64,000 nt of DNA, taken from NCBI RefSeq assembly GCF_049446155.1, contig NZ_JBMSEE010000001.1:310001-374000 (forward strand). Reading direction: 5' to 3'. Numbering within the stretch: the stretch's first letter is position 1; each line of letters begins with the position of its first letter. This DNA is from Rivibacter sp049446155 (GTDB taxonomy: Bacteria > Pseudomonadota > Gammaproteobacteria > Burkholderiales > Burkholderiaceae_C). Both the position numbers and the translations under genes were made by a program. This document shows positions 33,657-42,388 of the stretch, one piece after another. Below the pieces are notes generated by a model. The model worked only from the letters and a program-made list of their open reading frames with translations, did no database searches and was not told the DNA's origin.

Positions 33657-34367
33657 TCAGACGGCGCGCCGGACCATCAGCTCCTTGATCTTGCCGATCG
33701 CCTTGGTCGGGTTCAGGCCCTTCGGGCAAACGTCGACGCAGTTCATGATCGTGTGGCAGCGGAACAGGCGGTACGGGTCCTCGAGGTTGTCGAGGCGCTC
33801 GCTGGTGGCCTGATCACGGCTGTCGGCGATGAAGCGGTAGGCCTGCAGCAGGCCGGCCGGGCCGACGAACTTGTCCGGGTTCCACCAGAAGCTCGGGCAG
33901 CTGGTGCTGCAGCTCGCGCACAGGATGCACTCGTACAGGCCGTTGAGCTCCTCGCGCTCCTCGGGCGACTGCAGGCGCTCCTTCTCGGGCGGCGTGGTCT
34001 CGTTGACGAGATACGGCTTGATCGAGTGGTACTGGTTGAAGAACTGCGTCATGTCGACGATCAGGTCGCGCACGACGGGCAGTCCCGGCAGCGGCTTGAG
34101 CACGATCGGGTCCTTGAGCGTGCGCAGGTTGGTCAGGCACGCGAGGCCGTTCTTGCCGTTGATGTTCATCGCGTCCGAGCCGCACACGCCTTCGCGGCAG
34201 GAGCGGCGGAAGGCGATCGACGGATCGAGCTCCTTGAGCTTGATCAGCGCGTCGAGCAGCATGCGCTCGGAGCCGTCGAGCTCGACCTCGAGGGTCTGCA
34301 TGTACGGCTTGGCGTCCTTGTCCGGGTCGTAGCGGTAGATCTGGAACGTGCGCTTCTGGGTGGCCAT
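33657..34367 (-). CDS. sdhB: Succinate dehydrogenase iron-sulfur subunit
   Basis: 236 aa. Cluster ligands are all visible: [2Fe-2S] in SCREGVCGSDAMNINGKNGL and the next Cys, [4Fe-4S] in CILCASCSTSCP, and [3Fe-4S] in CHTIMNCVDVCPKGLNP. It passes electrons from SdhA to ubiquinone. The gene lies 31 bp after sdhA. Confidence 0.97.
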   Translation of the reverse strand: MATQKRTFQIYRYDPDKDAKPYMQTLEVELDGSERMLLDALIKLKELDPSIAFRRSCREGVCGSDAMNINGKNGLACLTNLRTLKDPIVLKPLPGLPVVRDLIVDMTQFFNQYHSIKPYLVNETTPPEKERLQSPEEREELNGLYECILCASCSTSCPSFWWNPDKFVGPAGLLQAYRFIADSRDQATSERLDNLEDPYRLFRCHTIMNCVDVCPKGLNPTKAIGKIKELMVRRAV

Positions 34368-34398
34368 GGTGTTTGCTTTCTCCTGGAGGCGACGCTGC

Positions 34399-36204
34399 TC
34401 AGAACGTGCGGACCTTCGGCGGGATCGACTCCACCGACATCGGCTTGAGGTTCACGGGCTTGTACGCAAGGCGGTTGCCCTCGCTGTACCACAGCGTGTG
34501 CTTCAGCCACTCCTTGTCGTTGCGGCCGAGCGGGAACTCGGCGTCGTCGGCACCGCGCTCGTAGTCCTTGACCGTGTGCGCGCCGCGGCATTCCTTGCGC
34601 GCGGCAGCCGAGGTGATGGTGGCCTGCGCGGCCTCGATCAGGTTCTCGACTTCCAGCGCCTCGATGCGCGCGGTGTTGAAGATCTTGGACTTGTCCTTCA
34701 GCGTGATGCCGCCCACGCGCTCGCGGATCGCGGCGATCTGCTTGACGCCTTCGTCGAGCGCGGCCTGGGTGCGGAACACGCCGGCGTGCTTCTGCATCGA
34801 GTTGCGGATGTCGTTGGCGACCGTCTGCGCGTACTCGCCGCCGGTGCTGCCGTCCAGGCGCGCCAGCCGGGCGAGCGTCTGGTCGGCCGCGTCCTTGGGC
34901 AGCGGCTTGTGCGACTTGGCCTCGCCCTTGAGCGCGTCGACGATGTGGTTGCCGGCCGCGCGGCCGAACACCAGCAGGTCGAGCAGCGAGTTGGTGCCCA
35001 GGCGGTTCGCGCCGTGCACGCTGACGCACGAGCACTCGCCCACCGCGTACAGGCCGTTGATCACCGCGTTGTGGACCTGGCCGTTGGGCACGACCACCTG
35101 GCCGTGCACATTGGTCGGGATGCCGCCCATCTGGTAATGGATGGTCGGCACCACGGGGATCGGCTCCTTGGTGATGTCGACGTTGGCGAAGTTGTGGCCG
35201 ATCTCGAACACCGAGGGCAGCCGCTTCATGATGGTCTCGGCGCCCAGGTGGGTCATGTCGAGCACCACGTAGTCCTTGTTGGGACCGCAGCCTCGGCCTT
35301 CCTTGATCTCCTGGTCCATGCAGCGCGAGACGAAGTCGCGCGGCGCGAGGTCCTTCAGCGTGGGCGCATAGCGCTCCATGAAGCGCTCGCCGTTGATGTT
35401 GCGCAGGATCGCGCCTTCGCCGCGGCAGCCTTCGGTCAGCAGCACGCCCGCGCCGGCCACGCCGGTCGGGTGGAACTGCCAGAACTCCATGTCCTCGAGC
35501 GGGATGCCGGCGCGCGCGGCCATGCCCAGGCCGTCGCCGGTGTTGATGAAGGCGTTGGTCGAGGCGGCGTAGATACGCCCTGCCCCGCCCGTGGCCAACA
35601 GCACGGTCTTGCCCTGCAGGATGTGGACGTCGCCGGTCTCCATCTCGAGCGCGGTCACGCCGACCACGTCGCCGTCGGCGTCGCGGATCAGGTCAAGCGC
35701 CATCCACTCGACGAAGAACTGCGTGCGCGCCTTGACGTTCTGCTGGTACAGCGTGTGCAGCATCGCGTGGCCGGTGCGGTCGGCCGCGGCGCAGGCGCGC
35801 TGCACGGGCTTCTCGCCGTAGTTGGCGGTGTGGCCGCCGAACGGTCGCTGGTAGATCGTGCCGTCCGGGTTGCGGTCGAACGGCATGCCGAAGTGCTCGA
35901 GCTCGTAGACCACCTTGGTGGCCTCGCGGCACATGAACTCGATCGCGTCCTGGTCTCCGAGCCAGTCGGAGCCCTTGATCGTGTCGTAGAAGTGGTAGTG
36001 CCAGTTGTCCTCGCTCATGTTGCCGAGCGAGGCGCCGATGCCGCCTTGCGCGGCCACGGTGTGCGAGCGGGTCGGGAAGACCTTGGACAGCACGGCGACG
36101 TTGAGGCCGGCGCGCGCGAGCTGCAGCGAGGCGCGCATGCCGGAACCGCCGGCGCCGACGATGACGACGTCGAACTTGCGGGTGGGGAGATTCTTGGTGG
36201 TCAT
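34399..36204 (-). CDS. sdhA: Succinate dehydrogenase flavoprotein subunit
   Basis: 601-aa catalytic subunit that oxidises succinate. The FAD-binding GAGGSGMRASLQLARAG is near residue 18; the covalent FAD His is in SHTVAAQGGIGASLGN. I chose ATG at 36204 (MTTKNLPTRKFDVVIVGAGG), 5 bp after the sdhD stop. The open frame further upstream lies inside sdhD and is not family-like. Confidence 0.97.
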   Translation of the reverse strand: MTTKNLPTRKFDVVIVGAGGSGMRASLQLARAGLNVAVLSKVFPTRSHTVAAQGGIGASLGNMSEDNWHYHFYDTIKGSDWLGDQDAIEFMCREATKVVYELEHFGMPFDRNPDGTIYQRPFGGHTANYGEKPVQRACAAADRTGHAMLHTLYQQNVKARTQFFVEWMALDLIRDADGDVVGVTALEMETGDVHILQGKTVLLATGGAGRIYAASTNAFINTGDGLGMAARAGIPLEDMEFWQFHPTGVAGAGVLLTEGCRGEGAILRNINGERFMERYAPTLKDLAPRDFVSRCMDQEIKEGRGCGPNKDYVVLDMTHLGAETIMKRLPSVFEIGHNFANVDITKEPIPVVPTIHYQMGGIPTNVHGQVVVPNGQVHNAVINGLYAVGECSCVSVHGANRLGTNSLLDLLVFGRAAGNHIVDALKGEAKSHKPLPKDAADQTLARLARLDGSTGGEYAQTVANDIRNSMQKHAGVFRTQAALDEGVKQIAAIRERVGGITLKDKSKIFNTARIEALEVENLIEAAQATITSAAARKECRGAHTVKDYERGADDAEFPLGRNDKEWLKHTLWYSEGNRLAYKPVNLKPMSVESIPPKVRTF

Positions 36205-36209
36205 GTTGT

Positions 36210-36572
36210 TCAAAGCCTCCACAGCACCTGGATCGCCCAGCCGGCGCAGCCGACCAGCCAGACGATGGTGAACACCTGCAGCGCGAGGCGCACGCCGACG
36301 GGCTTGACGTAGTCCATCCAGATGTCGCGCACGCCGACCCAGGCATGCCACGCCAGCGAGACGATGACGACGAAGGTCAGCACCTTCATCCATTGCGACG
36401 AGAAGATCGCCGCCCAGCGGTCGTAGCCCAGCGGGCCGCCGAACAGCACCTGCAGCAGCAAGACGATCGTGAACAGCGCCATCAGCGCCGCGGTGACGCG
36501 CTGGCTCAGCCAGTCGCGAAGGCCGTAGTGCGCACCAACGACGACGCGCTTGGATCCGTAGTTTTGGCTCAT
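36210..36572 (-). CDS. sdhD: Succinate dehydrogenase membrane anchor subunit
   Basis: 120-aa three-helix anchor that, with SdhC, binds heme and ubiquinone. Spans include VTAALMALFTIVLLLQVLF, VLTFVVIVSLAWHAWVGV and ALQVFTIVWLVGCAGWAI. AWHAWVGVRDIWMDYVKP carries the conserved His and the quinone-site Asp/Tyr region. ATG at 36572 (MSQNYGSKRVVVGAHYGLRD) is 20 bp after sdhC. Confidence 0.94.
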   Translation of the reverse strand: MSQNYGSKRVVVGAHYGLRDWLSQRVTAALMALFTIVLLLQVLFGGPLGYDRWAAIFSSQWMKVLTFVVIVSLAWHAWVGVRDIWMDYVKPVGVRLALQVFTIVWLVGCAGWAIQVLWRL

Positions 36573-36592
36573 TCGTGTGTCTCCGGCGCGCG

Positions 36593-37036
36593 TCAGAACA
36601 GGCCGAACAGCTTGGCGCCCAGCAGCAGCGTCAGCAGCACGCTGGCCACGAGCGTGAAGGTGGCTGACGACGCGCCGAAGCCCTTGGTGACCGCGTGCGT
36701 CGCGTCCATCCACAGGTGGCGCACGCCGGCGATGAAGTGGTGCAGGTAGGCCCAGATCAGCGACAGCGCCACGAGCTTGACGAACCAGCCCGGCACGAAG
36801 CCGATGCCGGCCGAGAACGCGCTGGCAAAGCGCTCGTAGCTGATCTCGGACGTGAGGCTCACGTCGAACAGCCAGACGATGAAGGGCAGCAGCAGGAACA
36901 TCAGCGCACCGCTGATGCGATGCAGGATCGAGACGACCCCAGCCGCGGGCAGCCGGTACGAGACGATCTGCGTGATATGGATGTTGCGGAACTCCGGACG
37001 GGGCCGGGTCGCGGGTACTGCGGTGTTGTTCGCCAT
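36593..37036 (-). CDS. sdhC: Succinate dehydrogenase cytochrome b556 subunit
   Basis: 147-aa membrane subunit. The family start is RPEFRNIHITQIVSYRLPAA, followed by SILHRISGALMFLLLPFIVW. The heme-ligand His is in HHFIAGVRHLWMD. ATG at 37036 (MANNTAVPATRPRPEF) is chosen over the longer open frame. It is the first gene of sdhCDAB-sdhE. The leader contains GGTCTC-N6-GAGACC (37066-37083), a possible hairpin. Confidence 0.94.
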   Translation of the reverse strand: MANNTAVPATRPRPEFRNIHITQIVSYRLPAAGVVSILHRISGALMFLLLPFIVWLFDVSLTSEISYERFASAFSAGIGFVPGWFVKLVALSLIWAYLHHFIAGVRHLWMDATHAVTKGFGASSATFTLVASVLLTLLLGAKLFGLF

Positions 37037-37207
37037 GCCGAACCTTTGTGGTCTTCGAAGCTGGTGGTCTCTCTGGCGAGACCGTCTTGCTGGGGATCGT
37101 GCCGGGTAAAGCCTGAGAAGTTTATTGCATCGCAACACACCAACCGGCTCGCTGGGCCACTGCCTGACCCGTCGCCGGTGCGATCTGCGTCGCGTATCGC
37201 CTCGTTG

Positions 37208-37981
37208 TCAGCTCAGTTCGTTGCGGTAGTGGTGATGCGCCGTGTTGTAGAGGCCGCGGCGCAGCTCCACCGGCTTGTCGCCATAGGTCATCGAGCGTCG
37301 CTCGACGCTCAGCAGCGGCGAGCCCTCGGGCACCTCGAGCATCGGCGCGTCGGCCGCGCTCGCGGCCACCGCGCGCACGCGCTCCTCGGCGCGGATCATG
37401 CGCACGCCGAACTCGGTCTCGAACAGCGCGTACAGCGGCCCGCGGTACTCGCTCAGCCGCTCGGCGGACAGGCCCTTGAAGAGCGCGCCGGGCAGCCAGA
37501 TCTCGTCGAGCACCACCGGGCTGCCGGCAAACAGCAGCAGCCGGCGCACCTGCACCGCCGGCTCTCCGGCCTTGAGCTCGAGCGCGCGGGCGATGTCGGC
37601 CGGCGCGCGCAGGCGGCGGCAGTCGAGGAAGCGGCGCTCCACCGGGCCGGCGGCGCCGTCGGGGTCAGGCACGAGGCGCAGGAAACGGTACTGGACGTGC
37701 TCTTCGAAGTGCGTCGCGACGAAGGTGCCCTTGCCCTGGCGGCGCACGACCAGGTTCTCGGTCGCCAGCTCGTCGATCGCCTTGCGCACCGTGCCCTGGC
37801 TGACCTTGTAGCGCGCCGCGAGCTCCAACTCGCTGGGGATCGCCTCGCCGGGCTTCCACTCGCCGGCCTGCAGGCTGCGCGTGATCAGCGCCTTGATCTG
37901 CTGGTAAAGCGGGCTGAACGCCGGGCCTGCCGCGTCGGCGGCGGCGTCGTCGGGGATCACGGGAGGAAGGGCGGCGGCCAT
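37208..37981 (-). CDS. GntR/HutC-family transcriptional regulator
   Basis: 257 aa. The N-terminal winged helix (about residues 22-95) reads PLYQQIKALITRSLQAGEWK and SELELAARYKVSQGTVRKAI; a UTRA ligand domain follows from about residue 105 (VERRFLDCRRLRAP). It lies between sdhC and the divergent mdh, with an 18-bp perfect palindrome 47 bp before its start. Control of the surrounding TCA genes and of itself is therefore likely. The effector is unknown; a TCA or methylcitrate-cycle acid is a reasonable guess. Confidence 0.9.
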   Translation of the reverse strand: MAAALPPVIPDDAAADAAGPAFSPLYQQIKALITRSLQAGEWKPGEAIPSELELAARYKVSQGTVRKAIDELATENLVVRRQGKGTFVATHFEEHVQYRFLRLVPDPDGAAGPVERRFLDCRRLRAPADIARALELKAGEPAVQVRRLLLFAGSPVVLDEIWLPGALFKGLSAERLSEYRGPLYALFETEFGVRMIRAEERVRAVAASAADAPMLEVPEGSPLLSVERRSMTYGDKPVELRRGLYNTAHHHYRNELS

Positions 37982-38027
37982 CGGGTCCGGATTGCATCAC
38001 AGGCTGCGCACGAGCGTCCAGTGAATG

Positions 38028-38045
38028 ATGTCTTATATAAGACAT
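38028..38045. promoter_or_regulatory. 18-bp palindromic operator between gntR and mdh
   Basis: ATGTCTTATATAAGACAT is a perfect palindrome, and a further half-site (ATAAGAC) directly follows. GntR/HutC proteins bind such AT-centred palindromes, and the adjacent gene encodes one. A TATAAG within it on the minus strand could be the gntR -10 box, consistent with autorepression. Confidence 0.7.
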
Positions 38046-38052
38046 AAGACCG

Positions 38053-38082
38053 TTGACGTTCGCGTCAGGGGCAACCTACACT
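38053..38082 (+). promoter_or_regulatory. Predicted sigma-70 promoter of mdh
   Basis: TTGACG (38053-38058), an 18-bp spacer and TACACT (38077-38082), about 70 bp before the mdh ATG. The palindromic operator ends 7 bp before the -35 box. Confidence 0.5.
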
Positions 38083-38154
38083 TGCCTAAACTTCGGTGGC
38101 TGCGCCTGAGAGGTCTTTCGGCGCACCCATCACCCCCAACCCGGAGCCTCCCCC

Positions 38155-39141
38155 ATGAGCAAGAAGCCCGTTCGCGTTGCCGTCACCGGCGCCGCCGGCC
38201 AGATCGGTTATGCCCTGCTGTTTCGCATCGCCTCGGGCGAGATGCTGGGCAAGGACCAGCCGGTGATCCTGCAATTGCTGGAGATCCCGGACGAGAAGGC
38301 CCAGAAGGCGCTCAAGGGCGTGATGATGGAACTCGAGGACTGCGCCTTCCCGCTGCTGGCCGGCATGGAAGCGCACAGCGACCCGATGACCGCCTTCAAG
38401 GACACCGACTACGCCCTGCTTGTCGGCGCCCGCCCGCGCGGCCCCGGCATGGAGCGCAAGGACCTGCTGTCGGCCAACGCCCAGATCTTCACCGCCCAGG
38501 GCAAGGCGCTGAACGCCGTGGCCTCGCGCAACGTGCGCGTGCTGGTGGTCGGCAACCCGGCCAACACCAACGCCTACATCGCGATGAAGAGCGCGCCGGA
38601 CCTGCCGCGCAAGAACTTCACCGCGATGCTGCGCCTGGACCACAACCGCGCGCTGAGCCAGCTGGCCGCCAAGACCGGCAGCACCGTCAAGGACATCGAG
38701 CAGATGGTCGTGTGGGGCAATCACTCGCCCACCATGTACGCCGACCACCGCTTCGCCAAGATCGCCGGCAAGGCCGCCAAGGATCTGGTCAACGACCAGG
38801 CCTGGGTCAAGGACGTGTTCCTGCCCACCGTCGGCAAGCGCGGCGCGGCCATCATCGAAGCGCGCGGCCTGTCGTCGGCCGCCTCGGCCGCCAACGCCGC
38901 GATCGACCACATGCGCGACTGGGCCCTGGGCACCAACGGCAAGTGGGTCACGATGGGCGTGCCCAGCAACGGCGAGTACGGCATTCCCAAGGACGTGATG
39001 TTCGGCTTCCCGGTCACCACCGAAGGCGGCGAGTACAAGATCGTCGAAGGCCTGGAGATCGACGCCTTCTCGCAGGAGCGCATCAACCTCACGCTCAAGG
39101 AACTGCAGGAAGAGCAAGACGGCGTCAAGCACCTGCTCTGA
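38155..39141 (+). CDS. mdh: Malate dehydrogenase
   Basis: 328-aa NAD enzyme interconverting malate and oxaloacetate. The dinucleotide-binding loop is VTGAAGQIGYALLFRIASGE, with substrate Arg residues in GARPRGPGMERKDLL and the catalytic His in VVWGNHSPTMYAD. The protein belongs to the MDH clade with this longer loop that is common in betaproteobacteria. It is followed by a strong terminator, so it forms its own unit in addition to any read-through. Confidence 0.97.
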   Translation: MSKKPVRVAVTGAAGQIGYALLFRIASGEMLGKDQPVILQLLEIPDEKAQKALKGVMMELEDCAFPLLAGMEAHSDPMTAFKDTDYALLVGARPRGPGMERKDLLSANAQIFTAQGKALNAVASRNVRVLVVGNPANTNAYIAMKSAPDLPRKNFTAMLRLDHNRALSQLAAKTGSTVKDIEQMVVWGNHSPTMYADHRFAKIAGKAAKDLVNDQAWVKDVFLPTVGKRGAAIIEARGLSSAASAANAAIDHMRDWALGTNGKWVTMGVPSNGEYGIPKDVMFGFPVTTEGGEYKIVEGLEIDAFSQERINLTLKELQEEQDGVKHLL

Positions 39142-39163
39142 CGCGGCGCGAGCCAGCAAGACG

Positions 39164-39196
39164 AGGCCGGTCCAGTCGCCTGCACCGGCCTTTTTT
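39164..39196 (+). terminator. Intrinsic terminator after mdh
   Basis: Stem GGCCGGT / ACCGGCC around a 12-nt loop followed by TTTTTT (39191-39196). Confidence 0.85.
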
Positions 39197-39255
39197 GCGT
39201 CTGCGAACCGCCGGAACGTCGTCCCGAACGCCAGCCGACTGCCGAGTCGCCAGCC

Positions 39256-40299
39256 ATGATCCGCCACCGCATCCACCCCCGCCAGGCGCTGTTCGCCGCC
39301 CACGAGCGCAGCCCGGCGCTGCCCGTGTGCGACCACTATGCCGGCGTCGAGGCGCGCATGCGCAAGGCGCTGTCGCTGCAAGGCGAGTTCGCAGACCAGG
39401 CGCTGTTCGACGTCACGCTCGATCTCGAGGACGGCGCCCCGGTCGGCGGCGAGCAGGAACACGCCCTGCTGGTGGCCGCGCTGGTCAACAGCGCCGCCAA
39501 CCGCTTCGGCCGCGTCGGCGCGCGCGTGCACCCGCTGTCGAACGGGCACTTCGTCGACGACGTGCGCACGCTGGTCGGCGGCGCCGGCGATCGCCTGGCC
39601 TACCTGATGGTGCCCAAGGTCGGCAGCGCGGCCGAGCTGGCCATCGCGATCGCGCTGATCGAACGCGCGCAGCTCGAGTTCGGCGTGCAGCGGCGCATCC
39701 CCGTGCACGCGCTGGTCGAGACCCACGGCGCACTGCGCGACGTGAACGCGCTTGCCGCGCTGCCGCAGGTCGAGTCGCTCTCGTTCGGGCTGATGGACTT
39801 CGTCTCCGCGCACCGCGGCGCGATTCCCGCGGCCGGCATGAGCGCACACGGACAGTTCACGCATCCCTTGGTGCTGCGCGCCAAGATCGAGATCGCCGCC
39901 GCCTGCCATGCGGCGGGCAAGACGCCCTCGCATTGCGTGGTCACCGAGTTCACGCACGCACGCGCGATCTCCGAGGCCGCCACGCGGGCCTCGCGCGAGC
40001 TGGGCTTCACGCGCATGTGGAGCATCCATCCCAACCAGATCAAGCCCATCATCGAGGCCTTTGCGCCGGTGACGGCCGAGGTCGACGAGGCGGTCGAGAT
40101 CCTCACGGCGGCGCAGGCCGCGCAATGGGCGCCGATCGCGCACCGCGGCGTGCTGCACGATCGCGCCAGCTACCGCTACTACTGGCACGTCCTGGAGCGC
40201 GCCGAGCGCACCGGCCAGCCGCTGCCCGGCGAGGCGCGCGAAAGCTTCTTTCCCGCCGTCGAGCCGTCCGAACTGAACTCCACGGAGAACTCCGCATGA
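39256..40299 (+). CDS. HpcH/HpaI aldolase / citrate lyase beta-like protein
   Basis: 347-aa CitE-like TIM-barrel protein that probably acts on a CoA thioester or a short organic acid. Family motifs are FDVTLDLEDGAP (metal-binding Asp/Glu), YLMVPKVGSAAELA, PVHALVETHGALRDV and MWSIHPNQIKPI. No citrate lyase alpha or gamma gene is nearby, so it is not part of a citrate lyase. Related genes elsewhere are malyl- or citramalyl-CoA lyases or thioesterases; the substrate here cannot be settled by reading. Its stop overlaps the prpB start by 4 bp, linking it to propionate metabolism. Confidence 0.85.
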   Translation: MIRHRIHPRQALFAAHERSPALPVCDHYAGVEARMRKALSLQGEFADQALFDVTLDLEDGAPVGGEQEHALLVAALVNSAANRFGRVGARVHPLSNGHFVDDVRTLVGGAGDRLAYLMVPKVGSAAELAIAIALIERAQLEFGVQRRIPVHALVETHGALRDVNALAALPQVESLSFGLMDFVSAHRGAIPAAGMSAHGQFTHPLVLRAKIEIAAACHAAGKTPSHCVVTEFTHARAISEAATRASRELGFTRMWSIHPNQIKPIIEAFAPVTAEVDEAVEILTAAQAAQWAPIAHRGVLHDRASYRYYWHVLERAERTGQPLPGEARESFFPAVEPSELNSTENSA

Positions 40300-41180
40300 C
40301 CCTGCCCTCGCCGGGCGCGCGCTTTCGCGCCGCCTTGAAGGAAGAATCGCCGCTGCAAGTGATCGGCGCGATCAACGCCAACCATGCCCTGCTCGCGCGG
40401 CGCGCCGGCTACCGCGCGATCTACCTCTCCGGCGGCGGCGTCGCGGCCGGCTCGCTGGGCCTGCCCGACCTCGGCATCAACACGCTCGACGACGTGCTGA
40501 TCGACGTGCGCCGCATCACCGATGTGTGCGATCTGCCGCTGCTGGTCGACATCGACACCGGCTTCGGCCCGAGTGCCTTCAACATCGCACGCACCGTCAA
40601 GAGCCTGATCAAGGCCGGCGCCGCTGCCTGCCACATCGAAGACCAGGTCGGTGCCAAGCGCTGCGGCCACCGCCCGGGCAAGGAGATCGTCTCGACCGAC
40701 GAGATGGTCGACCGCGTCAAGGCCGCTGCCGATGCGAAGACGGACGAGGATTTCTTCCTCATCGCCCGCACCGACGCGATCGCCGTGCACGGCGTCGACG
40801 CCGCGATCGAGCGCGCCATCGCCTGCGTGGAGGCCGGTGCCGACGGCATCTTCGCCGAGGCCGCCTACGACCTCGACACCTACCGCCGCTTCGTCGACGC
40901 GGTGAAGGTGCCGGTGCTGGCCAACATCACCGAGTTCGGCAAGACGCCGCTGTTCTCGGTCGAGGATCTGCGCCCGACCGGCGTCGCGATGGTGCTGTAC
41001 CCGCTGTCGGCCTTCCGCGCGATGAACAAGGCGGCCGAGGCGGTCTACACCGCGATCCGCCGCGACGGCCACCAGCGCAACGTCGTGGAACTCATGCAAA
41101 CGCGCGACGAGCTCTACGACCGCATCGATTACCACGCATTCGAACAGCACCTGGATGCGCTGTTCGCCGCCAAGAAATAA
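40296..41180 (+). CDS. prpB: 2-methylisocitrate lyase
   Basis: 294-aa PEP-mutase-superfamily lyase that splits 2-methylisocitrate into pyruvate and succinate. Motifs include the metal-site VDIDTGFGPSAFNIARTVKS and the lid sequence KRCGHRPGKE with its catalytic Cys. ATG at 40296 (MTLPSPGARFRAALKEE) overlaps the previous stop; the much longer open frame upstream is in another gene and is not used. Confidence 0.95.
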   Translation: MTLPSPGARFRAALKEESPLQVIGAINANHALLARRAGYRAIYLSGGGVAAGSLGLPDLGINTLDDVLIDVRRITDVCDLPLLVDIDTGFGPSAFNIARTVKSLIKAGAAACHIEDQVGAKRCGHRPGKEIVSTDEMVDRVKAAADAKTDEDFFLIARTDAIAVHGVDAAIERAIACVEAGADGIFAEAAYDLDTYRRFVDAVKVPVLANITEFGKTPLFSVEDLRPTGVAMVLYPLSAFRAMNKAAEAVYTAIRRDGHQRNVVELMQTRDELYDRIDYHAFEQHLDALFAAKK

Positions 41181-41198
41181 CCGGACGAGGAACGAGAC

Positions 41199-42371
41199 AT
41201 GAGCGAAGCCACCACCGTCGCCGAAGCACCCGCCACCGGCCCCAAGCCCAAGAAGTCCGTCGCGCTCTCGGGCGTGACCGCCGGCAACACCGCGCTGTGC
41301 ACCGTCGGGCGCACCGGCAACGACCTGGCCTACCGCGGCTACGACATCCTCGACATCGCCGAGACCTGCGAGTTCGAGGAGATCGCCCACCTGCTGATCC
41401 ACGGCAAGCTGCCCACCGTGGCCGAGCTGGCCGGCTACAAGGCCAAGCTCAAGGCGATGCGCGGCCTGCCGGCCGCCGTGCGCGCGGCGCTGGAAGCCCT
41501 GCCCGCCGCGAGCCACCCGATGGACGTGATGCGCACCGGCGTTTCGGTGCTCGGCTGCGCGCTGCCCGAGAAGGACGACCACAACCATCCCGGCGCGCGC
41601 GACATCGCCGACCGCCTGCTCGCCTCGCTGGGCTCGATGCTGCTGTACTGGTACCACTACAGCCACAACGGCAAGCGCATCGACGTGGAGACCGACGACG
41701 ACTCCATCGGCGGCCACTTCCTGCACCTGCTGCACGGCAAGACGCCGAGCACGCTGTGGGTGCGCGCGATGCACACCTCGCTGAACCTCTACGCCGAGCA
41801 CGAGTTCAACGCCAGCACCTTCACCGGCCGCGTGATCGCAGGCACCGGCAGCGACATCTACTCGGCGATCACCGGCGCGATCGGCGCTTTGCGCGGCCCC
41901 AAGCACGGCGGCGCCAACGAGGTCGCGTTCGAGATCCAGAAGCGCTATGACTCGCCCGACGAAGCCGATGCCGACATCCGCGCGCGCGTCGAGCGCAAGG
42001 AAGTGGTGATCGGCTTCGGCCACCCGGTCTACACCGTCAGCGATCCCCGCAACAAGGTCATCAAGGAGGTTGCGCGCCGCCTCTCGCAGGACGCGAGCAA
42101 CATGAAGATGTTCGCGATCGCCGAGCGGCTGGAGTCGGTGATGTGGGACATCAAGAAGATGTTCCCCAACCTGGATTGGTTTTCGGCGGTCAGCTACCAC
42201 ATGATGGGCGTGCCCACCGCGATGTTCACCCCGCTGTTCGTGATCTCGCGCACCTCGGGCTGGTCGGCCCACATCATCGAGCAGCGCATCGACGGCAAGA
42301 TCATTCGTCCCAGCGCCAACTACATCGGCCCGGAAGACCAGAAGTTCGTTCCGATCGGCCAGCGCACCTGA
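41199..42371 (+). CDS. prpC: 2-methylcitrate synthase
   Basis: 390-aa citrate synthase-family enzyme that condenses propionyl-CoA with oxaloacetate. It lacks the N-terminal beta domain of GltA, reads GVTAGNTALCTVGRTGNDLA at the start and has AEHEFNASTFTGRVIAGTGS and GFGHPVYTVSDPRNK at the catalytic residues. It sits between prpB and acnD. Confidence 0.95.
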   Translation: MSEATTVAEAPATGPKPKKSVALSGVTAGNTALCTVGRTGNDLAYRGYDILDIAETCEFEEIAHLLIHGKLPTVAELAGYKAKLKAMRGLPAAVRAALEALPAASHPMDVMRTGVSVLGCALPEKDDHNHPGARDIADRLLASLGSMLLYWYHYSHNGKRIDVETDDDSIGGHFLHLLHGKTPSTLWVRAMHTSLNLYAEHEFNASTFTGRVIAGTGSDIYSAITGAIGALRGPKHGGANEVAFEIQKRYDSPDEADADIRARVERKEVVIGFGHPVYTVSDPRNKVIKEVARRLSQDASNMKMFAIAERLESVMWDIKKMFPNLDWFSAVSYHMMGVPTAMFTPLFVISRTSGWSAHIIEQRIDGKIIRPSANYIGPEDQKFVPIGQRT

Positions 42372-42388
42372 ATCCGAGGCCGCGCGCC

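Noticed and set aside
37066..37083. GGTCTC-N6-GAGACC in the sdhC leader considered as a riboswitch or operator
   Set aside because: A 6-bp stem in a GC-rich leader is expected by chance, and no surrounding conserved structure is visible.
38025..40295. A long upstream extension of prpB through mdh and the CitE-like gene
   Set aside because: These bases are coded by mdh and the CitE-like gene in other frames; PrpB has its family start at 40296.
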